Positions 1 through 5,061 of a stretch of DNA of 5,620 bases are shown here, in pieces. A model generated the notes under the pieces. It was not told where the DNA came from and searched no databases. It saw only the letters and a list, made by a program, of their open reading frames with translations. Every line of letters begins with the position of its first letter. Within the stretch, counting starts at the first letter, position 1. The stretch comes from Methanomassiliicoccaceae archaeon UBA404 (lineage in GTDB: Archaea; Thermoplasmatota; Thermoplasmata; Methanomassiliicoccales; Methanomethylophilaceae): contig DAHY01000030.1 of NCBI GenBank assembly GCA_002498605.1, forward strand, positions 7,183-12,802, given 5' to 3'. A program made the translations under genes and the position numbers.

Positions 1-821
1 GCTTTGCAGGAAGTCATCCAAACATCGCCGATAAGCTCCCTGACGGCCTCTTCCGGTGCCGTTGTGAACATGCTGTTGCCCAGCATGCACATGGCCGCCA
101 TGTGTCTCTTGTCTTTCAGGATTTTGATTGCGTCGTTTATTTCGTCGTTACGCAATCCCGCGGCTTCCGAAAATTTATTCGAAATATCGAACAAAGTTTT
201 CAAAGAAATATCTTTAAGATAATTTTCGGCGGCTTTGGCTCCGGCCTTCCTTATTTTGGATACTATATCCCGGTCAGACAGAACTGATTTTGTATCGATC
301 GGAGGGCCGAGAGTAAAAAGGGTTATTCTTTCGATCGGAACGAAAGAATCCCTGACTTTGCCGAAAGGCGGAATACCCGCCACGGTTCTTACGGGCTGAC
401 GGCATCTGCACATTATTCCCGCAACGTCCCCCCGTCCCCCGCCTTCCAGCAAATCGGCGGTATGGGCGGCTCTGAATCCTTCGGACATGTCCTTTCCCGT
501 AAGATGACAGGTGCACAGCGCCGCCGCCACCGCGTCGGCGGCGGACATTCCGAATCCCTGACCGACGGGGAGATCGTGTTCCACGGTTATGTCGTATTTA
601 TTGTCGGAATCCAGGGTTTCAACCACCCGTCTTACGATTCTGCCTTCGACGGTTACTCCGTCAATCTCCGTTACGGGTTTGCCCGATGCGAATTTTACGG
701 TTACGGTCGTGCCCAGATTGATTCTTATTCCGGCCCCTACGGAGCCGGCACTGAGAGGATCCAGAGAGGATACCGGCCGGAAGAAACAGGTAACATGACC
801 CGGGGAGAAGGCTGACGTCAT
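1..821 (-). CDS. Pantoate kinase (archaeal GHMP kinase), 3' end cut by window edge
   Basis: This gene encodes an archaeal pantoate kinase, which phosphorylates pantoate with ATP to 4-phosphopantoate early in CoA synthesis in the cytosol. I translated 273 codons from the ATG at 821-819, and the frame stays open to the left edge, so the C-terminus is missing. GHMP-kinase features appear in order: N-terminal PGHVTCFF (residues 7-14), the phosphate-binding loop LPVGQGFGMSAADAV (84-98), a GGGRGDVAG segment (127-135) followed by RTVAGIPPFG, and a C-terminal MLGNSMF segment (246-252). The GFGMSAA loop, with Met where other GHMP kinases usually have Ser, together with the PGHxTxFF start, is what I recall for pantoate kinases rather than mevalonate or homoserine kinases. 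Family members are about 260-300 residues, so perhaps 10-30 residues are lost. The start is fixed by an ATGA overlap with the coaBC stop, indicating translational coupling. The partner phosphopantothenate synthetase may follow off the edge. Confidence 0.9.
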   Translation of the reverse strand, partial: MTSAFSPGHVTCFFRPVSSLDPLSAGSVGAGIRINLGTTVTVKFASGKPVTEIDGVTVEGRIVRRVVETLDSDNKYDITVEHDLPVGQGFGMSAADAVAAALCTCHLTGKDMSEGFRAAHTADLLEGGGRGDVAGIMCRCRQPVRTVAGIPPFGKVRDSFVPIERITLFTLGPPIDTKSVLSDRDIVSKIRKAGAKAAENYLKDISLKTLFDISNKFSEAAGLRNDEINDAIKILKDKRHMAAMCMLGNSMFTTAPEEAVRELIGDVWMTSCK

Positions 822-2008
822 AGTTTGGCCGCACAGTAATCCAGTATGCAATCGGAGATTTTTATCTTGGTTCCGGATATGTCGGTTGCGTCATCGGCGG
901 TCACAAGCAATGCGGCAGAGGATGATTTTCCGGCCGCGTCTATGTCGTTGGCCACCACCGCACGCAATCCGTATTCGTTCAGTCTGAGTCTGGCTCTGTC
1001 AACCAGTTCCTTATCCGTGAATCCCGACTCGGCCTTGAATCCTATCACCGTGTCGCACTTTTCGCGTATTAACGGCAGGACTTTGGGGACGGGAACGAAG
1101 TCGGATTTGAAACCTTCCTCGCTGGGTAATTTTCCGTGATACATTTTCGAGGGTGCGAAATCCGACAGCGCCGCGGGAACGATTACGATTTCGTGATTGA
1201 TGTCCGGCACCATTTCCACCAAATCTTCAACGGTCTCGAATCTTCTGGTTTTGATGTAATCCGGAATTTCCACACTGCCGGCACCCATCCATAATTCGAC
1301 GTCGGCTCCTCTTTCAAAGGCTCTCCTGGCCAAAGAAACGGACATGAGTCCGGTGGAACGGTTGGTTATTATTCTCATATCGTCGATGGGTTCTTCCGAA
1401 CGTCCGCCCACAATCAGAATCTTTCTGTCGGCCAGGTCGTTTCCGCACAGCAGTTTGAAAGCCCAGGATACGACTTCGTCCTTGGTTGCCACTTTTGCCC
1501 TTACTCCGTCGGAACGGGGACCTATGATTATAACGCCCATATTTTCCAACTTTTTCAGGTTGGCCTCTACGGCCGGATTTCTGAACATTGCTTCGTGCAT
1601 GGCGGGAGCGACCGCCACGGGTATTCCGTTACCCAGAGCGACGGTTGCCATCGACGTCACCGTCGTGTCGTCGATTCCGTTGGCAATTTTCGATATTGTG
1701 TTTGCGGTTGCGGGATACACCATCAGCAGATCCGCGGATCTTGCGTCTCCCATGTGTTTGATGTGCTCGGCCTGACCTGTCAGTTTCGTTATGGGTTTGA
1801 TGCCGGAAGCGAACTCGATCGTATCCACGGTCACGAGATCGCAGGCGGCTTCGGTCATCACGGGTATGACCGTGGCACCGTGCCGTATCAAATCCCGTAT
1901 CGTGGCGAAACATTCGGTGGCGGCTATGCTGCCGGTTATTCCCACCACTACGGTTTTGCCTCTGAGTCTGCTGCTCTTTTCACAATAAATTTCTTCTGAC
2001 GGATGCAT
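818..2008 (-). CDS. coaBC: Bifunctional phosphopantothenoylcysteine decarboxylase / phosphopantothenate-cysteine ligase
   Basis: This 396-residue cytosolic enzyme joins 4'-phosphopantothenate to cysteine (CoaB) and decarboxylates the product to 4'-phosphopantetheine (CoaC, FMN-dependent). The N-terminal CoaC flavoprotein domain (about 17-185) shows the GITGSIAA flavin-fold start (23-30), the probable catalytic His82 in AEHIKH, the PATANTISKIANG segment (99-111) and PAMH (135-138, PAMN in many bacteria). The C-terminal CoaB domain (about 193-396) shows VGGRSEEPID (200-209), ITNRSTG with Asn216, PAALSDFAPS (278-287), Lys293, IGFKAES (322-328) and VANDI (352-356), matching the conserved CoaB residues. 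The Cys-containing substrate clamp of bacterial CoaC (ACGDxGxGRM) is not recognisable. The equivalent stretch near 160-175 has no Cys, perhaps an archaeal trait. Length is normal for a CoaBC fusion. The gene starts 3 bases after tmk, and its stop overlaps the pantoate kinase start, so two steps of one pathway are coupled. Confidence 0.96.
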   Translation of the reverse strand: MHPSEEIYCEKSSRLRGKTVVVGITGSIAATECFATIRDLIRHGATVIPVMTEAACDLVTVDTIEFASGIKPITKLTGQAEHIKHMGDARSADLLMVYPATANTISKIANGIDDTTVTSMATVALGNGIPVAVAPAMHEAMFRNPAVEANLKKLENMGVIIIGPRSDGVRAKVATKDEVVSWAFKLLCGNDLADRKILIVGGRSEEPIDDMRIITNRSTGLMSVSLARRAFERGADVELWMGAGSVEIPDYIKTRRFETVEDLVEMVPDINHEIVIVPAALSDFAPSKMYHGKLPSEEGFKSDFVPVPKVLPLIREKCDTVIGFKAESGFTDKELVDRARLRLNEYGLRAVVANDIDAAGKSSSAALLVTADDATDISGTKIKISDCILDYCAAKL

Positions 2009-2011
2009 TTT

Positions 2012-2599
2012 TCATTCACCTATGATTGTAATTACTTCTTTCAGCACTTCTTCCCCCGTACGGGAAGCGTCTATGATTTTGAATCCTTTCTCCCGGGCCA
2101 ATTCGAGATAATTGGAACGTACTTTTCTTAGATATTCGATTTTCTCGAACTTGCTTGCGTCTCCCCGGTTGTTTACTCTGCGCATGCTTTTTTCCGGGTC
2201 TATGTCCAAAAGAAAAGTTATGTCCGGTTCTGTTACGACGGGACGGTTTATTTCTTTAAGCCATTCCTTTTCAGATTCGGTTCCGCCCAGATTTGCGGCC
2301 TGGTACGCCACGGTAGAGGCGTAATATCTGTCGCACAGCACGGTTTTTCCGGACTTCTTCCACCGTAACATCTGCTGGGTATGGAAGGCTCTGTCCGCCG
2401 TGAATAACAAAGCTTCGGCGTTCTGCGATATATTTTTGATTTCTCCGGCTCTTATGATTGAACCGATCGGACCGTCGGTGGGCTCGGCGGTGATGATAAC
2501 GTCTTCGCCCCGGGAAGTCAGGATTTCTGATATCCCCTCAATAAGCGTACTTTTACCCGCTCCGTCGATGCCTTCGAAAACTATGAACCGACCTGCCAT
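2012..2599 (-). CDS. tmk: Thymidylate kinase (dTMP kinase)
   Basis: This 195-residue protein is the expected size for dTMP kinase, which phosphorylates dTMP to dTDP with ATP on the way to dTTP for DNA synthesis. Visible motifs are the P-loop EGIDGAGKST (9-18), the TAEPTDGPIG segment (38-46), which fits the conserved Glu-Pro of the family, LLFTADRAFH (64-73), the DRY motif in CDRYYASTVAYQ (89-100), the FLLDIDPE strand (129-136) and an Arg/Asn-rich LID segment RRVNNRGDASKFE (140-152). The P-loop has no Arg, while the LID carries Arg residues, resembling the bacterial-type arrangement rather than the human one. The start at 2599 is supported by the GAAGGA ribosome site at 2613-2608, with 8 bases between. 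The gene lies 74 bases after the Toprim gene and 3 bases before coaBC, so it may be first in a tmk-coaBC-pantoate kinase unit or part of a longer operon from DUF167. Confidence 0.96.
   Translation of the reverse strand: MAGRFIVFEGIDGAGKSTLIEGISEILTSRGEDVIITAEPTDGPIGSIIRAGEIKNISQNAEALLFTADRAFHTQQMLRWKKSGKTVLCDRYYASTVAYQAANLGGTESEKEWLKEINRPVVTEPDITFLLDIDPEKSMRRVNNRGDASKFEKIEYLRKVRSNYLELAREKGFKIIDASRTGEEVLKEVITIIGE
2016..2020 (-). promoter_or_regulatory. Ribosome binding site of coaBC at the end of tmk
   Basis: GGTGA, complementary to the UCACC part of the 16S rRNA 3' end, lies inside the last tmk codons, with 7 bases between it and the coaBC ATG. It spans the tmk end and points to coupled translation within one mRNA. 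Confidence 0.6.
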
Positions 2600-2607
2600 C
2601 CTTACCG

Positions 2608-2613
2608 TCCTTC
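2608..2613 (-). promoter_or_regulatory. Ribosome binding site of tmk
   Basis: The minus strand reads GAAGGA with 8 bases between it and the tmk ATG at 2599. It is the best leader-type ribosome site in the window and supports this start and a transcript with a real 5' leader. Confidence 0.6.
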
Positions 2614-2622
2614 AATGATTTA

Positions 2623-2686
2623 CGCGGTATATTATGTTGTATGTATGATTGTAGGTTTTATTTTGCGCGGTTTTCATAATACCGCG
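2623..2686. repeat. Inverted repeats with three CGCGGT arms between the Toprim gene and tmk
   Basis: CGCGGT occurs on the plus strand at 2623-2628 and 2666-2671, and its complement ACCGCG at 2681-2686. The two right-hand copies form a 6-bp stem with a 9-base loop spanning the Toprim stop codon. The outer pair gives a longer imperfect inverted repeat, CGCGGTATATTATG (2623-2636) against CATAATACCGCG (2675-2686), differing by a 2-base insertion. The two pairings exclude each other. On the coding (minus) strand the hairpin is followed by CAAAATAAAA, not a T tract, so it is not a typical terminator. It could be an operator, since the left arm overlaps an AT-rich promoter-like element, or an RNA structure. 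Role unknown. Confidence 0.5.
2626..2664 (-). promoter_or_regulatory. Candidate promoter elements upstream of tmk
   Basis: Two AT-rich minus-strand elements lie in the 74-base gap before tmk. The distal one, AAAATAAAA (2664-2656), would start transcription near 2634, giving a leader of about 35 bases that keeps the GAAGGA ribosome site. The proximal one, CATAATATACC (2636-2626), would start it near 2605 and lose that site. The distal element is therefore the better guess. Readthrough from the Toprim gene is also possible. Confidence 0.35.
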
Positions 2687-3072
2687 AAAGACAGTCTTTT
2701 TACGAGTTCGTCCAAAGACTGCACGTCTTTGATGTCTATTCTGCACTGACCCGCCAATCTTTCCCTTATGTCTTTGTCGTAACTTACGTCCAGTGCGGAG
2801 AGCTGATTTTCCAGATCGGAAGCGATTATGTTCCCCTTGGGGTCCCAGTCGGTAAGAATCACGGCTTTCTTTCTTTTACCGAAAACGTATTCCGCGGCTT
2901 TGATCGGCCCGCCGGAGGATTGTACCGTGAATATGTCCCCGGTTATTCCGAGGTGTTCCAGGGCGGATACGTCGTTGCGGCCTTCGACAAGAATCACATG
3001 GTCTTCCGATAACCCGTCCAAATCTTCCAGGATTTGGATTATGGCCTCGTATCTGTCCGCGTCTCTGCTCAT
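2674..3072 (-). CDS. Small archaeal Toprim-domain protein (UPF0292/COG1658-like)
   Basis: This is a 132-residue protein that is essentially a single Toprim fold. HVILVEGRNDVSAL (25-38) carries the conserved Glu30-Gly31 and a nearby Asp34. VILTDWDPKG (71-80) carries the metal-binding Asp-x-Asp pair (Asp75, Asp77) and Gly80. The C-terminal half ends with IDIKDVQSLDELVKRL (112-127), resembling the tail of small archaeal Toprim proteins annotated as UPF0292 or compared with ribonuclease M5/primase-like proteins. The Toprim fold supports Mg-dependent cleavage or transfer at DNA or RNA phosphodiesters, but the substrate of this family is not known to me. I chose the ATG at 3072 rather than an upstream in-frame ATG at 3264 because it forms an ATGA overlap with the DUF167 stop and because the extra 64 residues would lie over DUF167 and look like frame noise. 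It is translationally coupled to DUF167. Domain call is confident; function is open. Confidence 0.85.
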   Translation of the reverse strand: MSRDADRYEAIIQILEDLDGLSEDHVILVEGRNDVSALEHLGITGDIFTVQSSGGPIKAAEYVFGKRKKAVILTDWDPKGNIIASDLENQLSALDVSYDKDIRERLAGQCRIDIKDVQSLDELVKRLSFAVL

Positions 3073-3365
3073 ACACTCTCTTCCAATTTTTTGATTATGA
3101 TATCGGGGTTGCCTTCTATGAAAACGGTTTTTCTCCGGTCGGTCATGCCTTTGACGACGGCGGACTTCATGCCGGTAATCTCTTTCATCAGCTGTTCCAC
3201 CTCTTTGTTGGCTCTGCCGTCCAAAGGCGGAGCTCTCACTCTGACAATAAGACGGTTTCTCCATTCGTCGAAACCGTCCAATCCTTGTTTCGAGGAACGG
3301 GGCGATACGTATATTTCCACCTCGATGCCGTCGTCGTTCTTTCTTATGACATCCGAGAGGTTCAT
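3069..3365 (-). CDS. DUF167 (YggU/UPF0235) family protein
   Basis: This 98-residue protein matches the small DUF167/YggU family, which is typically about 75-110 residues. The diagnostic pattern is visible: a beta strand VEIYVSPRSSKQG (16-28), then RLIVRVRAPPLDGRANKEV (38-56) with the family hallmark APPxxGxAN, and VVKGMTDRRKTVFIEG (70-85), where the family has a strand-Gly-x-Ser/Thr-x-x-K pattern. No biochemical role is established that I know of. Members occur in bacteria, archaea and eukaryotes. It is the first gene of the minus-strand run, divergent from gins51 across 86 bases, and its stop overlaps the Toprim start as ATGA. A GAGGA element lies 11 bases before the ATG, rather far for a typical ribosome site, and the transcript may instead be nearly leaderless. 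Expression with a Toprim protein hints at a nucleic-acid role, which is only inference. Confidence 0.9.
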   Translation of the reverse strand: MNLSDVIRKNDDGIEVEIYVSPRSSKQGLDGFDEWRNRLIVRVRAPPLDGRANKEVEQLMKEITGMKSAVVKGMTDRRKTVFIEGNPDIIIKKLEESV

Positions 3366-3387
3366 GAAAGGTTATGTCCTCGGTATG

Positions 3388-3400
3388 TTATTCATTTTTC
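3388..3400 (-). promoter_or_regulatory. Weak TATA-like element for the DUF167-led run
   Basis: The minus strand reads GAAAAATGAATAA here, centred about 30 bases before the DUF167 ATG, in the 86-base divergent spacer shared with gins51. It is AT-rich but not a good TATA consensus. The argument is mostly positional: the first gene of the run must have a promoter in this spacer or just upstream. Confidence 0.3.
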
Positions 3401-3414
3401 CCAACCGACCGGGA

Positions 3415-3428
3415 TTAGAATAAAATAC
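3415..3428 (+). promoter_or_regulatory. Probable TATA-box promoter for gins51
   Basis: TTAGAATAAAATAC has a TAAAATA core at 3421-3427, preceded by purines that could serve as a BRE. The core centre lies 28 bases before ATG 3452, so transcription is predicted to start about 1-3 bases before this ATG, which fits a leaderless mRNA. If the next in-frame ATG (3476) is used instead, the leader would be about 26 bases but without a visible ribosome site. Confidence 0.5.
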
Positions 3429-3451
3429 AGACATCACTTAGCTTACGTACG

Positions 3452-4297
3452 ATGCGCACGGGAACACTGAAACCCATGAAGTTCGAAGACCTTACCATGG
3501 TCTACAGGGAGGAGAAGACAAAAGGACTCCTTTCTAACGCCAGGTCCGACCTTTATCCCGCCATGACCGCATTGTTGGCAACTTTGAAATCCGAATACGA
3601 AAAATTGCTTTCGGAAGATCCGGATTCCATAATGTGCGAAGGCGCGAACCAGCGCAGAAGAAAGGCCGGACGTCTCGTGCGGGATGTTGTTTCTCTGAGG
3701 ATGGACAAGATAAGTTCCATGGCGCTCAGGGCAGCCTGCGGCGCTCAGACCGTCATAGACGTTCTGACGGCCGAAGAACGGGAATTCTACGATTCGGTTT
3801 TGAACGCCGCCAAAATCCATATGGGTTCGGTCGACAGAGCCACGGGGCAGGTTCGGTATAAAATTCAACCGATAACAAAAACTCCGGAACCCGTTAAATC
3901 CGCTCCTCCGGAGGAGGAGCCGATGACTTTGAAAGACATGCCTTTGATTGACGATATGGAGGATTTTGATTCCGACGTCATCCCGGAAGAGGATGTTTTC
4001 GATTCTTTCGAAGAATCTCCCGTCGAAGAGAGATCTTTGCCCGAAATGCCCGCAATAAAAGAAACAAAAGAGGAAAAGGAAGAAATCATCTCTTCCCCGG
4101 AAACGAAAACCGCCGAATGCGGCGATTCTTACGAAGACGAATCGGTTTTGATTCGGGTGCTTGAAGATCTTCCGGTGTTCGCCGGGCCGGACAGGGATTA
4201 CAACCTCAAAAAAGAAGAACTCGTGACAATGCCGAGAAGCATGGCCGGCGCATTGATCTCACGGGAAAAGGCCGTGCTGATCAGGCCCGCACTTTGA
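3452..4297 (+). CDS. DNA replication initiation factor GINS, Gins51 type, with long acidic linker
   Basis: This 281-residue protein looks like archaeal Gins51, a subunit of the GINS complex that binds MCM and the RecJ-like/Cdc45 protein in the replicative helicase. The N-terminal A domain (about 9-130) begins MKFEDLTMVYREEK, typical of Gins51, and is helical with a basic stretch QRRRKAGRLVRDVV (67-80). The C-terminal B domain (231-281) reads VLIRVLEDLPVFAGPD, then YNLKKEELVTMPRSMAGALI, close to the GINS B-domain pattern. A-before-B order indicates Gins51 rather than Gins23. Between them, 137-230 is a Glu/Asp/Pro/Ser-rich probable disordered linker, making the protein longer than the roughly 150-210 residues I expect. 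Start choice is uncertain: ATG 3452 sits 28 bases after a TATA-like box and could be leaderless, while ATG 3476 (Met9) aligns better with usual Gins51 N-termini. Neither has a clear ribosome site. It is monocistronic and overlaps the converging hydrolase gene by 17 bases. Confidence 0.88.
   Translation: MRTGTLKPMKFEDLTMVYREEKTKGLLSNARSDLYPAMTALLATLKSEYEKLLSEDPDSIMCEGANQRRRKAGRLVRDVVSLRMDKISSMALRAACGAQTVIDVLTAEEREFYDSVLNAAKIHMGSVDRATGQVRYKIQPITKTPEPVKSAPPEEEPMTLKDMPLIDDMEDFDSDVIPEEDVFDSFEESPVEERSLPEMPAIKETKEEKEEIISSPETKTAECGDSYEDESVLIRVLEDLPVFAGPDRDYNLKKEELVTMPRSMAGALISREKAVLIRPAL
3903..3925 (+). promoter_or_regulatory. Internal Shine-Dalgarno and in-frame ATG within gins51
   Basis: A perfect 14-bp palindrome, CTCCTCCGGAGGAG (3903-3916), runs into GGAGGAGGAG (3910-3919). 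GGAGG ends 8 bases before an in-frame ATG at 3923 (Met158 of 281). This is a stronger ribosome site than any at the annotated starts. Use of it would produce a 124-residue protein holding the acidic linker and the GINS B domain. It may equally be a chance result of three consecutive GAG Glu codons, and the palindrome could partly hide the site. Confidence 0.35.
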
Positions 4298-5048
4298 TTG
4301 TTCTGGTATCCCCGGGGAATTCCAGACAGTCCACGTTGTACCGTTTTTCGCCGATGATGTTTGCCACGGTTTCTCTTGCCACATCCGGCGTATTGTTAGT
4401 TTTGCTCAGGTGGGCCAGAAATATCTGGCGTCCTTTGCGTTCGGTACGTTTTATGGCGCTTGCGCAGGCCACGTTGGATAAGTGCCCTATGTCGCTGTCG
4501 ATCAGTTTTTTGAGATATTGGGGATAAGGTCCTTCCGACAGCATCTTGCTGTCGTAGTTTGATTCCAGAACCGCCAAATCCGCTATCGAAAGCGCATGTT
4601 CCAGCTGAGGGGTCAGTTTTCCCGTATCGGTGGCCACAAGAATTCTCTTATCGTTCACTTTGGTCAGAAATGCGTTGGGTTCGGCGGCGTTATGGGACGT
4701 CGGCATCGGCAGAACTTCCATTCCGCAGACTCCGAAAGACGTTCCGGTGTAAATCTGCCGGTAATCTACCTGACCCAGATTGCTTGATTCGTAAGTGAAT
4801 CTGTTACAGTATACGGGGATGTCCAATTTCCTTGCCGTGGGTCCCGCGCCCTTAACGTGATCCGAATGTTCGTGAGTCAATAATATTGCTTTTACGGATT
4901 TGGGGTCGATGCCCTGAGTATCCATGAGAGACAGAATTCTCCGGCAGCTTATTCCCGCATCTATCATTATGGCTTCGTCGCCCGACCGTATAACCGTACA
5001 GTTTCCGTCACTGCCGCTCGCGAGTATGTGTGCTTCCAACAATCCCAT
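4281..5048 (-). CDS. YycJ/WalJ-type metallo-beta-lactamase-fold hydrolase
   Basis: This 255-residue protein is a complete metallo-beta-lactamase-fold hydrolase. It opens with the SGSDGNCTVI strand-turn (11-20). The metal ligands are THEHSDH (His59, His61, Asp63, His64), His119 in PTSHNA, Asp141 in VATDTG, and His213 in LAHLSKTNNTP. The signature segments ESNYD (162-166), EGPYPQYLKK (172-181), GHLSN (188-192) and AHLSKTNNTP (212-221) fit the YycJ/WalJ branch rather than RNase J, RNase Z or glyoxalase II. Bacterial relatives sit beside the WalKR regulators and have been linked to DNA repair or cell-wall coordination. A nuclease-type role is plausible here, but the archaeal role is unknown and no WalKR is visible. 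The start at 5048 has GGA at 5057-5055 with 6 bases before the ATG, and lies 13 bases after the CBS gene, so the two are probably one transcript. Its last codons overlap the end of gins51 tail to tail. Confidence 0.92.
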   Translation of the reverse strand: MGLLEAHILASGSDGNCTVIRSGDEAIMIDAGISCRRILSLMDTQGIDPKSVKAILLTHEHSDHVKGAGPTARKLDIPVYCNRFTYESSNLGQVDYRQIYTGTSFGVCGMEVLPMPTSHNAAEPNAFLTKVNDKRILVATDTGKLTPQLEHALSIADLAVLESNYDSKMLSEGPYPQYLKKLIDSDIGHLSNVACASAIKRTERKGRQIFLAHLSKTNNTPDVARETVANIIGEKRYNVDCLEFPGDTRTIKVRA

Positions 5049-5061
5049 CCCTTTTCCGGAT

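Noticed and set aside
462..815. Plus-strand 117-codon open frame
   Set aside because: It is the antisense shadow of the pantoate kinase gene; its Gly/Arg/Tyr-rich composition is typical of frame noise.
1344..1775. Plus-strand 143-codon open frame
   Set aside because: It lies wholly antisense to the CoaC part of coaBC, whose motifs are intact; no independent support.
2666..2686. Intrinsic terminator after the Toprim gene
   Set aside because: The 6-bp hairpin is followed on the coding strand by an A-rich, not T-rich, stretch, and it includes the stop codon.
3073..3264. Upstream extension of the Toprim gene to an ATG at 3264
   Set aside because: The added 64 residues lie over DUF167, are Arg/Gln-rich noise, and the ATGA-coupled ATG at 3072 gives the normal family length.
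3443..3868. Minus-strand 141-codon open frame
   Set aside because: Antisense to the A domain of gins51, with no family resemblance and no upstream signals.
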